From: Bathymodiolus brooksi
Lineage: Eukaryota > Mollusca > Bivalvia > Mytilida > Modiolidae
Length of the DNA stretch: 64,000 nucleotides
Assembly: GCA_963680875.1 (NCBI GenBank)
Contig: OY804586.1
Location: 49,910,203 to 49,974,202 of the forward strand
Direction: 5' to 3'
The translations under genes were made by a program, and so were the position numbers. Of the stretch, positions 11,479-22,837 are shown piece after piece (position 1 is the stretch's first letter; each line of letters starts with the position of its first letter). The notes beneath the pieces were generated by a model that was given only the letters and a program-made list of their open reading frames with translations, was not told where the DNA came from and did not search any database.

Positions 11479-12869
11479 TCCAACAACAATGGAAAGTTGT
11501 ATCACAATAAACAGGGCCGATTCTGGTTAGAAAATAAAATAACTGATAATCAATGAAAATTTACTGAAACCATCAACATTCCTTTCAAAATGGTTATTTT
11601 TTACCCATTCTGACAGTACCCAGCAACTTTCGGAAAAAAATCAATCCGAGGAAAATTGCTGAAATCAAGTTAAAATAACTGAAAATAATTATATCCGAGT
11701 AACTTGCTGGACACAATAATATGTTAAACACTAGTAATTTAAAGACATTTATTTCCTGCACAAACTGTAATTTGGGCAATTGTCTTGTTACTTTTTTTAT
11801 TTTACAAATTTGAAAGAAAGAAATTTTTTTTTTTTAGTTATTTGAATTTTTTTTTATAGATATTTGAAAGAAATAAAACTGCCCATAAACCAAAAGCATA
11901 ACTTAGGTTACAAAAACCCCCAATAATTTTACATATGACCTTGTTTATATGTTTTGAAAATGACTTTCTAAAAACAAATACAAAAATATTATCCTTCACC
12001 ATGTTAAAAATCACAAAGAACTAATTTTCCCCTATTTTTTTCTATTCTATTAACTGTTAAATATATAATTAAATTCTTTCTTATTACAATCTAAATCTGT
12101 CAGTGTAAAGTGAAGATTTCCTAATATTTCCATCAAGAAAACATCAAATTTCTGTGTTTAAAACACAAATAGATTATAAACTTTGATGTTGGAGATACTT
12201 AATCATCAATGAAATTTGATGAATGATGTGAAAATGAAAACCTGTTTACATGATTTGTCTCCCCTTACAAAGGGAGATAAATCAATATAAATGTACCAAT
12301 TGATTTAAACAATGATGTTTTTTTTATTAATTAGTCTTTGATGCTGTAAGAAACATTAAGTCACGGTAAGATTTGACCTTTTTCAGCAATGCTTGGTCTA
12401 CAAAAAATTGATACTTTTGTCAAGGTGAAGGCAATTAAGAGATAACGGACAGCAGGTACTTTTTTTTAGCATGGAAGTAGGTGGATGTGATAAGGGCAAC
12501 AGGTACTATTTTTTTTATAGCAAGGAAGGATAAGGCTGTAAGTGAACAGGAAAGATAACCCATTCAAAACTCTGCTAAGAAATCAAAATTTAAGAAACTT
12601 CTTTAAAAAAAACTTCTCATCTCCAGGGTACAAAGGTATACATGCAGTGTGGGAAATGTTTTTTTTTCTTATCTCGCCATTCTGGCTAGTTGCTTCAAAA
12701 TTGTACTTGCCAAATTTGGCCAGTGGGTAAATATTTCTACTCGCAAATGATCTAATGCAAATATTTTACATGAGAAATAATAAAGATTTATAACATCTTT
12801 ATTCATTCTGGATACAAATCAGTTACTTTTTCAATTAACGTCATAACTCGATTATAAGCAGTATTTAAT
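11479..12869. other. AT-rich non-coding DNA
   Basis: No gene is seen. The stretch holds long A/T runs and a possible TIR-like end at 11510 (aacagggccgattctggtta). At 12690 the phrase cttgccaaatttggccagtg resembles a phrase in reverse near 13465, suggesting fragments of one dispersed repeat. Confidence 0.4.
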
Positions 12870-13013
12870 TTAATCATGACTATCTCTTAATTCAATCATG
12901 TCTATCTCATTGTCATGATCTTCATCCTCATACTCATCATCTTTGTCGAAATAACTGTTTAGAACATCAAAATTAATTGCTGCAAAATCCGACCCCGACT
13001 CGAAAATTAATAT
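12870..13013 (-). pseudogene. Possible acidic C-terminal coding fragment
   Basis: On the minus strand a frame of about 47 codons reads SGSDFAAINFDVLNSYF and then a very acidic run (DKDDEYEDEDHDNEIDMIEL) before a TAA. The strongly biased composition looks like the acidic end of a protein rather than random AT-rich sequence. No start, splice site or recognisable domain was found, and the frame is closed upstream by a stop at about 13020. It may be a transposon gene fragment. I do not know the family. Confidence 0.25.
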
Positions 13014-13527
13014 TTACCTTTTTACCATATATAAAGTCCACCCAAACCCACCTAGGGTTCGCATCGGTCAAAGATTTCTCCTACATTTACATATATATTA
13101 TGTTTGTGTTTTTTTTTTTATATGTTTGCATTCTTTTGTATTGTAATTGCTTGACCCATATGGGTGTAATATGCAATTTGAATAAATAAATATATATTAA
13201 TTTCATTTGATCCCGTTTCGGAATAGGACGCCATCTTTTAGCATTTTCTATCAATAAGAGAAATCAATATGGCGGACGTGAAACATTGCACCGATTTTGA
13301 AGGATTTCTTCACATCTTTTATTGTCGAATAAAAAAATTTACGGAATCATTGACTGAGAAACTACTTCATCAAGTTGGTTGACAGGGGCGAGTGCAAAAT
13401 AATCAGAACTCGCCTCACGATGTGTGGTCGCCGGATTGTCGAGTTCTTACACAAATGTACTCGCCAAATTTGTTCTCTTCTCACTTTTGGCGAGTTGGCG
13501 AGCGGTAGTTTCTTTCACTGTACATGT

Positions 13528-13716
13528 AATAAGAAGAGTTTGAAGATACCAAATGGGTAATCGGAATCCTTAAATCAAAGAACAGACAACACAATGGCCA
13601 AAAAAACGATCTACAAAACATTACACATAAAACTAAAGATCGAGTAACACGAACACCACTAAAATCTGGGGGTGAGCTCATCGATCAGGTGCTCCGGAAG
13701 GGTAAGCAGTTCCTGT
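13528..13716 (+). repeat. Dispersed repeat remembered from bivalves
   Basis: It contains gaagataccaaatgggtaat, gaacagacaacacaatggcc and ctccggaagggtaagcagtt. A second copy lies at 60132-60330. I remember very similar sequences from mussel and oyster genomes, which is the basis for the bivalve assignment; this is recollection, not a search. Confidence 0.6.
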
Positions 13717-13719
13717 AAT

Positions 13720-14277
13720 TAGTCATTATTGTAACATCTTCAAGTGTACATCACAATTTATTTTTTCTAAATTAAAACGGATTTCCCATGGTCCATAACT
13801 ACTGTGACATGGGCAAAATTTAATGTCCCATCGACCAATGGCGGGAGCATAAAAAACTTACTTTAATGCAAAAACAAAATCTTTGGAATTCTATTTTTTT
13901 GGGGTAGGACCAGCTTTGATATATTTATTAGGTGGGTCAGATTACAACAATTTAACAATATACTTTATTAATGGCCTTCAGATCATCACCATGCAACATT
14001 AAACTGGTACAATGTTGTATGCATGTTACTCTACAGATTTCAATCCCAGAGACCTTTGCAACTCGCCTAGATGAGTCCCCTGGACTCATCACTTTCTATT
14101 GAGACTTGCCAAAGGTTTCAAATTTCTAATTCTTACAATGATGGGACTCACCAACTATTTTAAGAAATGTCTTCTGACACATCAAATTAACTTGCTACAA
14201 CTTACAAGTATCCCTGAATACTACACATTACACAAGTCATTATCTCAAAATATACTGTGAAAATAGTCTTAGCTTAC
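13720..14277. other. Non-coding, partly dispersed repeat
   Basis: The segment 14040-14165 (cgcctagatgagtcccctgg, then gatgggactcaccaac) belongs to a dispersed repeat also seen at 3925, 5720, 19457 and 29365. No coding exon is seen on either strand before the splice donor at 14276-14277. Confidence 0.45.
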
Positions 14278-14422
14278 CTGTCATTTGTAGTCAGCTGGAC
14301 TTCATCTTTTATCCAGGTGTAAAGAGGTGGGGGGACAGCCTTAATCTTGCACTCAAATCTGACCACTCCCCCTTCACTAACTTCCTGATCTTGTGGCTCT
14401 GACGTGTAAGATTTGGCTATAC
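14278..14422 (-). CDS. Ig-domain exon (second Ig domain, first half) of a DCC/protogenin-like receptor
   Basis: On the minus strand an acceptor (ttattacttcag) is followed by 145 nt and a donor GTAAGC. Read in the phase left by the exon at 19979-20302, it gives IAKSYTSEPQDQEVSEGG, then VVRFECKIKAVPPPLYTW and IKDEVQLTTNDR. This is the first half of an I-set Ig domain: the B-strand Cys (FEC), the VPPP turn and the core Trp (TW). The second Cys should be on the next exon, which I could not find. The pattern 'EGGVVRF.C.I.AVPPP' is close to Ig2 of protogenin/IGDCC-type receptors. Placement downstream of an Ig1 exon with the same intron phase strongly supports one gene. These receptors are cell-surface guidance or adhesion proteins. 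Confidence 0.75.
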
Positions 14423-14478
14423 CTGAAGTAATAAGTCAATACAGTAATCAAACAACAGCAAATATTGACAAATATAGA

Positions 14479-14900
14479 TATGGTGGTGTAATGGTTAGCG
14501 TGCTCGCCTTGAGTGCCGTAGATCGTTGGTTTGAGCCACGATAGGGTCAAACCAATGACTAAAAAATTGGTATGTATGCAACTTAAGGAGGAAGAACAAA
14601 GACTGTACATGCGTCATACTGTTGGTAGATGGTGGGTTCCAGTCCCGGTCGGGTCAAACCAAAGACTATAATATTGGGATTTGCTGCTACTCTGCTAAGC
14701 ACGCAGCATTAAGGAGAAAGAACAAGACTTGTTGGCTCGGAATCAGGATAATGTGGCCAAGTGGGGAGACATGTCTACCAGCGGACTGTTGTTTTATTGA
14801 GCGAACATCATCATCATCTCATTGAAAATTAACTTGTTCTCGCCGTGATATGGCTGAAAAATTGCTGAGTTGGTGTTAAACAACAATCACTCACCAGTAA
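14479..14900 (+). repeat. tRNA-derived SINE, family C, two pieces in tandem
   Basis: The first piece (to about 14610) starts with a clear tRNA-like head, tggtgtaatggttagcgtgc, and a box-B-like ggtttgagcc. The second piece repeats part of the body (gtgggttccagtcccggtcg) and runs to the 3' end (tgaaaattaacttgttctcg, tggctgaaaaattgctgagt). Two insertions or an internal duplication are both possible. Confidence 0.75.
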
Positions 14901-15000
14901 AACTTATGTAAAGTGTTGCAATTTTTCTAGTGCGAGTGCTAAAAGTCTAACTGTTTCCACGAATGTTGCTGCTTCTGCCAAAATTTCATACAAGAGTTAG

Positions 15001-15153
15001 TAGGGTTATGGGGTTTAACACCACTTTCAACAATATTTCAGTTATATCGTGGTGGAGGAAACCGGATACCCAGAGAAAACTACCGACCTGCCACAAGTCA
15101 CTGACAAACTTTATCATATACTGTTGTATTACATCTTCACATGAATATCACAA
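15001..15153 (-). repeat. SINE family A, 5'-truncated
   Basis: The reverse complement carries the family A 3' body (gtttaacaccactttcaaca, then cccagagaaaactaccgacc and cactgacaaactttatcata). It abuts a family B copy in opposite orientation. Confidence 0.8.
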
Positions 15154-15156
15154 CTT

Positions 15157-15350
15157 TAGTCCAATACGGCATGGGATCTCGCCCGGATTTGTAAATTACA
15201 AAAAAGGGTGCACTCGATTCGCAGCCACAAGTGATAAAGTTTACCAGTTGCTTGCCCGTGGTTCTCTCCGGGTACTCCGGCTTCTTCCACCACTAAAACT
15301 GGTCGCCATGATATAGCTGAAATATTGTTGAAAGTGGCGTTAAACACCAA
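15157..15350 (+). repeat. SINE family B, 5'-truncated
   Basis: Has the family B middle (tttgtaaattacaaaaaagg and agccacaagtgataaagttt) and the shared 3' end (atagctgaaatattgttgaa, gtggcgttaaacacc). The same family is seen at 20584 and 29037. Confidence 0.8.
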
Positions 15351-16001
15351 AAATCAAATCACAACTTTAGTGGTGATAGACACTAATTGTGTAGGTAGGA
15401 GTTATTGGGATAGAAAACTGTAAAAGATCAACCCTTCGGGCGGGGTCACTCACACCTTTCCCTGCCCATGGGGATGAATTGGTGATTAAACATTCATATC
15501 CCAAGATTTCCATAATAAAATAAAACCATCACCGAAAAATTAGAGAATTGCCTATCACTTTCACATTTAAATATTTTCCACATGCAATATGCATACAGTA
15601 CATAATTCATTACAGCACAATTTTCTTATTTGAATTATTTGTTAAAACTGAACGAAACTGGACTGTCCAGAAATAAAATATTTGGATAATCTTAATAAAA
15701 TAGAAATAATGTTGTCATCCCAAAGACTTGTGCAGTTCATTTCCTCATTTGTCAAAAGATCTTGGTACATGTAACAGCAGAAAGTTGACGTGCCCTCTGC
15801 ATAAAACTTTTGCTGTGTTGATGTGTATTATATAGTGAATTACTGACGTTTGCTTGCTGTTGTCTTTCCTATTGAATCCTAATTTTCATTGTATGATATT
15901 CATATTGTATTGTGTTATATGCCTTTGACCCCTTTGGAGTTAAAACTGTGCTTAATAAACTAATTGTACCAGCCTTATTTACATGTAGGTACAAGTATAT
16001 A
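15351..16001. other. Non-coding, possible LINE 3' tail
   Basis: The stretch near 15790-15965 ends in cccctttggagttaaaactg followed by tgcttaataaactaatt. It looks like a 3' untranslated region with an AATAAA signal on the plus strand. No coding part precedes it. Confidence 0.35.
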
Positions 16002-16168
16002 CAGAGGTCACCTTTGGGACAAAGAAAAAGTGTCCTTATAAGACAGGTGACCTCTTAAAAGAGGTTCAATTTATCAAAAAAAAATCTATGACAGGACAAG
16101 AAAAAGATGACCTTTTAATACAGGTGACTGCTTAATAGAGGTGACCACAGGCAGGGCAGGTTTGACTA
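16002..16168. mobile_element. CAGT-type MITE copy
   Basis: The internal sequence (gaggtcacctttgggacaaa, then acaggtgactgcttaataga) and right end (caggtttgacta) match 57675-57814. The left terminus is degraded. Confidence 0.6.
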
Positions 16169-17353
16169 TAGATTAGCCATACAACTTTCCTATATTTCAT
16201 CACGATATCAATTTATTTATTAACAAAACCATACTGTGCCATCTGCTCTAGTTTGCCCTCAGCATAAAAAAAACCTTGTATAATTTCCATTACCATTTAA
16301 TCATAAAAAAAAAATTCTAATAAATTACAGTCACAAATTGTCAACATTCTGTTCAGCATGTACATCATTTATAAAAATCAAAATTTTTCATCAATTCCCT
16401 TAGTGTACCTCAACACCTTGGCACAATTTCTGCCATTTGCTGACCCACAAATGCCCACAAACAAAAATATAGTCCCTCAATCAATACCTTAATAATTTAT
16501 ATTTTCCCCCCTTGAACGATAAAAAAAGTACCTACATGTATTTTTGCCTTACCTTAAGAAAGTGTGTGATAACCTGATTATTTAGATAGCAATACACATA
16601 CTATAAATAATATCTTATATGTAAATGCCCTGGCATGACCTTTTACCATGGGTCACAAACCAGAGATATGGCAAGGTTCCATTTGGGGGCTACCTGAATG
16701 GTACTTAATCAGTAACGGAAGATTAAATGCTGATTTAAATTCTTCAAATTACAATCGTAGAACGGTGTTTTACGGGAATTAAATTTTCTCTTTTTTTTAG
16801 TAAGCTTCTTAAAGCTTACAATATTAGATTCCTACATGTTAATTATAAAACACACATTGACTTGTTCACTTCTTAGTGTTAAGTATATCGATTATTTTTA
16901 TTTATTTTTTTATTTTCATTTGAGAGAGTAAAAAAAAATGAATATGAAATAATTTAAAACATAGTGATTAAAGAATGGACTTGTTGATTTTTATTTCATG
17001 CCATCTATAATTACATTCCTGGCTTGATGAAGCCATATATACCCAATCAAAACTAATCACTCCAACCCAATTTCTTTTCTCAGGAATATCAGGGTTTTCT
17101 GCATTATTTATTTTTAGATTTTCAAAAAAATAATAAAAATTCACCTACATTTGTATAAAATTACTGACTTCATAAGCAACAAGTCTGGTTATATGAAAGA
17201 AATATTTTTTAAGGATAGCCGGACATATTTATTTTAGAATCTCCAAGTCACAACTCTTGAAAATGCATGACTGCATGAAAATTGAATGTTTATAACACAA
17301 TCTTTTCAATTGTTTAAAACAGTGAATAGAGAAACATTGATAACCCTTTCAGA
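16169..17353. other. AT-rich non-coding DNA
   Basis: No exon, repeat boundary or terminal repeat was found. The stretch has many short A/T runs. It lies in the intron between the two receptor exons. Confidence 0.45.
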
Positions 17354-17690
17354 AGGAGTGAGTGAGTGAGTGAATGTTGTTTAACACCACATTAGCAATT
17401 TTTCAGCTATAGTATATCATGGCGTGAACAAGTTAATTTTCAATGAGATGATGATGAGATCTGCTTTGTACTAGACCAACACGCTGAGTTGGATTGGATT
17501 TTATAGTGCTAGCTCACTTAAACAACAGTCGCCCCACTCGGATACCTTATCCTGATTCCGAACTAACCAGTCTTTGCTCTTTCTCCATAATGCTGCGTCT
17601 TACAAATACCAATTTTATAGTCATTGGTTTGAGCCGAGCATGGCTCAAACACACGATCTACTATACTTGAGGCGAGAAAGAGGGAAAGTG
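17354..17690 (-). repeat. SINE family C, reverse orientation
   Basis: The reverse complement runs from a tRNA-like head (rc of cttgaggcgag near 17670) through ggtatccgagtggggcgact to the 3' end (rc of gtttaacaccacattagcaa). A gtgagtgagtgagtgaatg run at its end is the tail. Confidence 0.75.
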
Positions 17691-18208
17691 TCATAAATAT
17701 ATAGGGCAAATAACAAAAAGGCTAAAGAAATGAGGTGAATGAGGCCCCTTGAGGCCAGTAAATAAAACATGCCATTTTTCAAGAAGATTGTTCAACTTTT
17801 ATTATGTAATTACTATTCCCCTTTAAAGTGAAAATTATACCACGGTTCTAAAATTACTTCATGTACACCAACATGTAATTAGTAAGAAAGAATATGGATG
17901 TAAATAAACAGGGGAGACTATCCAACATTATACTTAGACACAAATTAAAGTACAGGAAAAAGGCTTTCATTGCTGCTATACCAGTCTTTGCCTTAATTGT
18001 TTCACCTACTTGACCGAAAGCCAAATTTAGAAACATTTTCTATTTATATATATAATTATTAAAACAAATTCTTTCATAATTTTCACTTGTCCGCATCCAG
18101 TTTTGCTTGTCCCGGGCTTTGGGAAAGTGGGTCAGTGCGAAGACTGTTATACATTTCACAGTCACAATAGTGTCTTCAATAATGATCACAACTCACAACC
18201 GTAAGATG
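17691..18208. other. Non-coding, no gene seen
   Basis: AT-rich intronic sequence without a supported feature. Confidence 0.4.
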
Positions 18209-18755
18209 AGTTTGAAATGACCTCTAGCCTGCAGTTGAGCGGTACTCTTTATGAGTGTGAAATGACCTCTAGCCTGCAGTTGAGCGGTACTCTTCATGAG
18301 TGTAAAATGACCTCTAGCCTGCAGTTGAGCAGTACTCTTTATGAGTGTGAAATTACCTCTAGCCTGCAGTTGAGCGGTACTCTTTATGAGAGTGAAATGA
18401 CCTCTAGCCTGCAGTTGAGCGGTACTCTTTATGAGTGTGAAATGACCTCTAGCCTGCAGTTGAGCGATACTCTTTATGAGTGTGAAATAACCTCTAGCCT
18501 GCAGTTGAGCGGTACTCTTTATGAGTGTGAAATAACCCCTAGCCTGTAGTTGAGCGATACTCATAAAGAGTGTGAAATGACCTCTTGCCTGCAGTTGAGC
18601 GGTACTCTTTACGAGTGTGAAATTACCCCTAGCCTGCAGTTGAGCGGTACTCTTTATGAGTGTGAAATGACCCCTAGCCTGCAGTTGAGCGGTACTCTTT
18701 ATGAGTGTGAAATGACCCCTAGCCTGCAGTTGAGCGGTACTCTTTATTTAAGTCG
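18209..18755. repeat. 45-bp minisatellite, about 12 copies
   Basis: The unit is about tgtgaaatgacctctagcct followed by gcagttgagcggtactcttt and atgag. Because 45 is divisible by three, both strands stay open across the array and give 15-residue repeats. This is a consequence of the period, not evidence of a gene. One copy (about 18558-18570) has ctcataaagag where the others have ctctttatgag, an exact local inversion. It lies in the intron of the receptor gene. Confidence 0.95.
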
Positions 18756-18949
18756 ATAAACCTTACATCTGAGTTTCTTTGTCTTATCAATGTCATTTGG
18801 TGTATAGAACATCATTTCCCAGATTTGGGGTTATCAACAAGGAAACAATGTCTAACAAATACATGACATGTGTAGTAAAGATTCAGGAACATCGTGGCCA
18901 TGATACCCTTTGGTAGTCAGATTATTTACATCTACATATATGTGTGCAG
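18756..18949. other. Non-coding
   Basis: Nothing recognisable between the minisatellite and the next SINE. Confidence 0.4.
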
Positions 18950-19212
18950 TCATGGTCGTGATCGTATAGTAGTTAGATTTAAAGCTACCTGTATATGCAA
19001 TCAGTGCCTATCACCACTAACGGTGTGCATTTGAATCATGTTCATGGTGAGGTGTACTCGATATAACATTATGTGATAAAGTTTGTCAGTGACTTGCGGC
19101 GGGTCTGTGGTTTTCTCCGGGTACTCCTGTTTCATCCACCAATAAAATTGATCGCCAGGATATAACTAAAATATTGTTGAAAGTGGCATTAAATACCATA
19201 CCTCTAATCCTC
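18950..19212 (+). repeat. SINE family A, near full length
   Basis: Has the head gtcatggtcgtgatcgtata, the diverged box B tgcatttgaatcatg, and the 3' end atattgttgaaagtggcatt. The tail reads ataccatacctctaatcc. Confidence 0.85.
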
Positions 19213-19456
19213 ATCATTACCTAAATTATCAGTTTTGATTTCCTACACATGGTGTGATGTATTTGATACAACTTTTACTTTCATGATAAAGATCGTCATA
19301 TACATTGTAGTTTACAAAATTCACATGAAACAGTACCAAAATCTAATAGAAACATCGTAGAAACCAAAGCACAATCGATACCCTTTATACACATATACAT
19401 GTACAGGGCCATGTGTTTGAAACTCACTATTTTTTTACAAAAAAATAACACAGAAT

Positions 19457-19888
19457 GCACTAGTGGGACTCATGACATTTTGGTTGGGACTCACCAAAAT
19501 TTTATCCTACAGGGATCAGGGCCATCTTAAAAGCATCATAGGCCCCCTGGCAAAGCAGTGCACTGCACTAGGACGGCACTGACAAGGATCTATATTCCAT
19601 GCACTAGTGGGACTCATGACATTTTGGTTGGGACTCACCAAAATTTTATCCTACAGGGATCAGGGCCATCTTAAAAGCATCATAGGCCCCCTGGCAAAGC
19701 AGTGCACTGCACTAGGACGGCACTGACAAGGATCTATATTCCATGCACTAGTGGGACTCATGACATTTTGGTTGGGACTTACCAAAATTTTATCCTACAG
19801 GGATCAGGGCCATCTTAAAAGCATCATAGGCCCCCTGGCAAAGCAGTGCACTGCGCTAGGACGGCACTGACAAGGATCTATATTCCAT
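19457..19888. repeat. 144-bp sequence in three tandem copies
   Basis: Each copy starts gcactagtgggactcatgac and includes ttggttgggactcaccaaaa, then cagggccatcttaaaagcat and ggacggcactgacaaggatc. Copies are nearly identical (single changes such as tcacc/ttacc and cacta/cgcta), so the triplication is recent. The core from cagggcc to ggcactg has hAT-like ends. Confidence 0.9.
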
Positions 19889-19978
19889 GGAAGGTCGCGT
19901 TAGACATGTTCCACTGTTCTTTTCATTTGAAGAAACTTCTACCCCCCCCCCCTTTTTTTAACCATAGTTAGTACTTAC

Positions 19979-20302
19979 TAGCTATTTCTACTTTCACTCG
20001 TCTAGCGATAATGCTGCCTATATTATTCTGTACAAGACACTCGTACATCCCCTCGTCAGAAATATTTTTCTTCTTTTTATGTTGCACACGCCGAAAGAAC
20101 AATGAGCCATTTTGTACTTTCTGAATGCGATTGTCTAAATTAAGCAATACTCCGTCCTTCCGCCATGAAATGACAGGCATGCCATATTTTGGCGCTGTCA
20201 CCTCAACAGAACAGTTCAACAGAAGTTTTCCATTTTTTTGCGCCACTACACGGTGGCCATCTTGTCCGTTGACTCTAATACCCGTTTCAACGTTTTTGTT
20301 CC
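19979..20302 (-). CDS. Ig-domain exon (first Ig domain) of a DCC/neogenin/protogenin-like receptor
   Basis: On the minus strand a pyrimidine-rich acceptor (tttttacag) precedes 324 nt that end in a consensus donor GTAAGT. Both introns are phase 1, the usual arrangement for Ig exons. The domain has the B-strand Cys in KLLLNCSVEV, the core Trp in MPVISWRKDG, the NGSLFFRRVQHKKKK segment and the F-strand Cys in DEGMYECLVQNN, followed by GSIIARRVKVEIAS. The long basic segment before DEGMY and the GSII end are characteristic of Ig1 in DCC/neogenin-like receptors (netrin and related guidance receptors). There are potential N-glycosylation sites NCS, NGS and NIS. The next exon of the gene is at 14278-14422. 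The signal-peptide exon was not found. Confidence 0.8.
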
Positions 20303-20413
20303 CTGTAAAAAATATAAAACAAAACATATATACATGTATATGCATTTAACACCAAAATCAAAGACTATTTTCGGTACGAATAATGCACGATCCATGTCAT
20401 ATAAACAACCATA

Positions 20414-20560
20414 TAGTCAAACCTGCCCATGTGGTCACCTCTATTAAGCAGTCACCAGTTTTAAAAGGTTGCCTTTTTCTTTTCCTGCCACAGAAAATTG
20501 CATGAATTGAACCTCTTTTAAGGGTCTGTCTTACATGACCTCTTAATACAGGTTTGACTG
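20414..20560. mobile_element. CAGT-type MITE copy with TA flanks
   Basis: Left end tagtcaaacctgcccatg and right end caggtttgactg, flanked by TA. The interior matches the other copies (cacctctattaagcagtcac). It lies just upstream of the Ig1 exon, in the preceding intron. Confidence 0.65.
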
Positions 20561-20583
20561 TACATGTATATGCATTGTCGTTG

Positions 20584-20865
20584 GAGCCCTGGTGACTCAA
20601 TGAGTTAGGTACTTTTTTTTAGTTGGATTACCTAACAACTCATACAAGCCCATCACCAATATGGCATGGGTTCACGCTCAGCTTTGTAAATTACAAAAAA
20701 GGGTGCATTCGACTCGCAGCCACAAGTGATAAAAGTTTACCAGTTGCTTGCCCATGGTCAGTGGTTCTCTCCGGGTACTCCAGCTTCCTCCACCACAATA
20801 ACTGGTCGCCATGATATAGCTGAAATATTACTGAAAGTGGCGTTAAACACAACAAATCAAGTCAA
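20584..20865 (+). repeat. SINE family B, near full length
   Basis: Starts ccctggtgactcaatgagtt and has cccatcaccaatatggcatg, tttgtaaattacaaaaaagg and the shared 3' end gaaagtggcgttaaacac. The tail is acaaatcaagtcaaat. Confidence 0.8.
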
Positions 20866-20970
20866 ATTGTTGGAGCTCTAATTGTCAACAGGGGAGGATT
20901 GGGATCTCATTAACCTCTTAACATATACATCACCACATCTTTTTTTGTCCCAGCCCAAAGCCAAGAACTG

Positions 20971-21033
20971 AATCAGGTTGTACACACCGTGTAACCCATG
21001 TAGCAGGTTACACAAGGGTGTGTACACCTGATT
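20971..21033. other. Imperfect long hairpin
   Basis: The arms aatcaggttgtacacacc and ggtgtgtacacctgatt pair with one extra T. A second, inner pair (gtgtaacc / ggttacac) continues the stem. It is not linked to any gene. Confidence 0.7.
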
Positions 21034-22252
21034 GAGGTTATTTCGAATGAACCAAACAAATAATTTCGATCAATCCTTATAAATTAATTCAATTTTTTTT
21101 TTATGATATTGAAAAATATATTTATTTTTTCAACATAAGGCAAATAATCGGAAATAAATTTAAATAACCCCAAAGGTGCCTCATTTAAAGAAAATCACCT
21201 GATGACAACGGCACGCGATGCCTTGAGAACGACGTCTATTTTCAGATTCCATACATTGGAAAATAACCTCAACTTTTTAAACCATTCAAAACGCGTATAA
21301 AATGACATGTGACTCTAAAATTAATTTATATGTTGTCGTCTTTTTCATGTTCAATGAGTTGAGATGTGAGGTGATTGCTCGATTTATTGATATTGGTGGA
21401 ATTGTTTAAACATTCGTTTGGTAATCGTACTCTGCTCTGCCTTAGGCAATATTTGCATACACAGTACATGTGTACCTGCATAAATTGATATTTCATGATC
21501 ATTTTATCAGCAAACACAATTAAAACAAACAAATTACTTTACTCTGCCTTAAGCCAACATGTATATGTATATTATTATAAACAAAAAATGTACATTTGTA
21601 CCAGTGCAAATCTTTATTGAATTTTCAGAATATAAAAATTAAACAGACCTCTTATTTTGTTCTGCCTTAAACATATTTTCACATTTCTAAGGAAATCAAA
21701 TTTAAACAGACAATTTACTTTGCTCTGCCTTAAACATATTTTCATATTTCTCAGCAAATAAAATTTTAAACATACCTCTTGCTTTGTCCTTCCTTAAACA
21801 TATTTTCGTATTTCTAAGCAAACAAATTTTAGACAGACATCTTATTTTGCTCTGCCTTAATCATATTTTCATATTTCTAAGCAAATAAAATTCAAACAGA
21901 CAATTTACTTTGCTCTGACTTACACATATTTTCATATTTATATATTTTTGTACCACATGTATATGTACAGGTAGTATTCACATTGTTTTATACATACCTG
22001 CATGTATTTATAATAAATACAAGGTCATCGATGCTACGAAAACTCTTCATCTTATGTCAAGAAATAGGATAAACTAGAGGTTCACAAATATGTAGGTTTA
22101 TACATTTACAATCATTTAAAATGATATCACAGTAACCTCCCCCTTTTATCTTAAGAGTTTTTCGAATAGTTGAATATCTTAAATGTGCAATACACTAGTC
22201 AACAGTCAACACAAAAGTGAACATATATACATGTACTTGTATTCGTTTCAGA
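21034..22252. other. AT-rich non-coding with a degenerate repeat
   Basis: Between about 21590 and 21950 a unit of about 70 bp recurs loosely (tactttgctctgccttaaac followed by atattttcatatttctaagc), four to five diverged copies. No gene is seen. Confidence 0.55.
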
Positions 22253-22506
22253 GTTGTCATGGTTCTATGGTAGTTGGATTTACAACTACCTGTGCAATCA
22301 GTACCTATCCCCACTAAAGTTGCGAGTTCGAATCCCGCTCATTGTGAGGTGTACTTGATATAACATTATGTGATAAAGTTTGTCAGTGACTTACAGCAGA
22401 TCTGTGGTTTTCTCTAGGTACTACGATTTCCTCCACCAATAAAACTGACCGCCACGATATAACTCAAATATTGTTGAAAGTGGCGTTAAACACCATAACC
22501 CTAACT
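22253..22506 (+). repeat. SINE family A, near full length
   Basis: Head ttgtcatggttctatggtag, box B gcgagttcgaatcccgctc, 3' end gttgaaagtggcgttaaaca. The tail ccataaccctaactc is telomere-like. Confidence 0.85.
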
Positions 22507-22837
22507 CTTGTACTAGTTTCTTTTAGAAAATGAAGTCAATCACAAGAGCTTGACTAATGCAGGAGTAGTATGCAATTAAAGAATACCAAAATAATTTTTC
22601 AGCCCTGGAACAAAAGTCTACTGGGACTTTAAAAAATGTTAATATACAAATTGTAGCAGTTACATTTCTATCTTAAAACATGAACTCTGACCTGTAAATT
22701 ACACTATGACCTTTTATTATACATAAATAACTAACATCTAGAGAATTATGAATGTCTTGTCACTCTATCTTACAGTTTAACACTTCTGGCCATTAGCTTA
22801 CCTATTTATTTCCTGTATTTTGTAAGAATTAAATACA

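Noticed and set aside
14479..14560. Possible tRNA gene
   Set aside because: It has tRNA-like promoter boxes but no cloverleaf with proper acceptor pairing, and the same sequence recurs as the head of a SINE.
18193..18759. Open frames of 110-123 codons on both strands
   Set aside because: They follow from a 45-bp period free of stops. There is no start context or known motif, and both strands are equally open.
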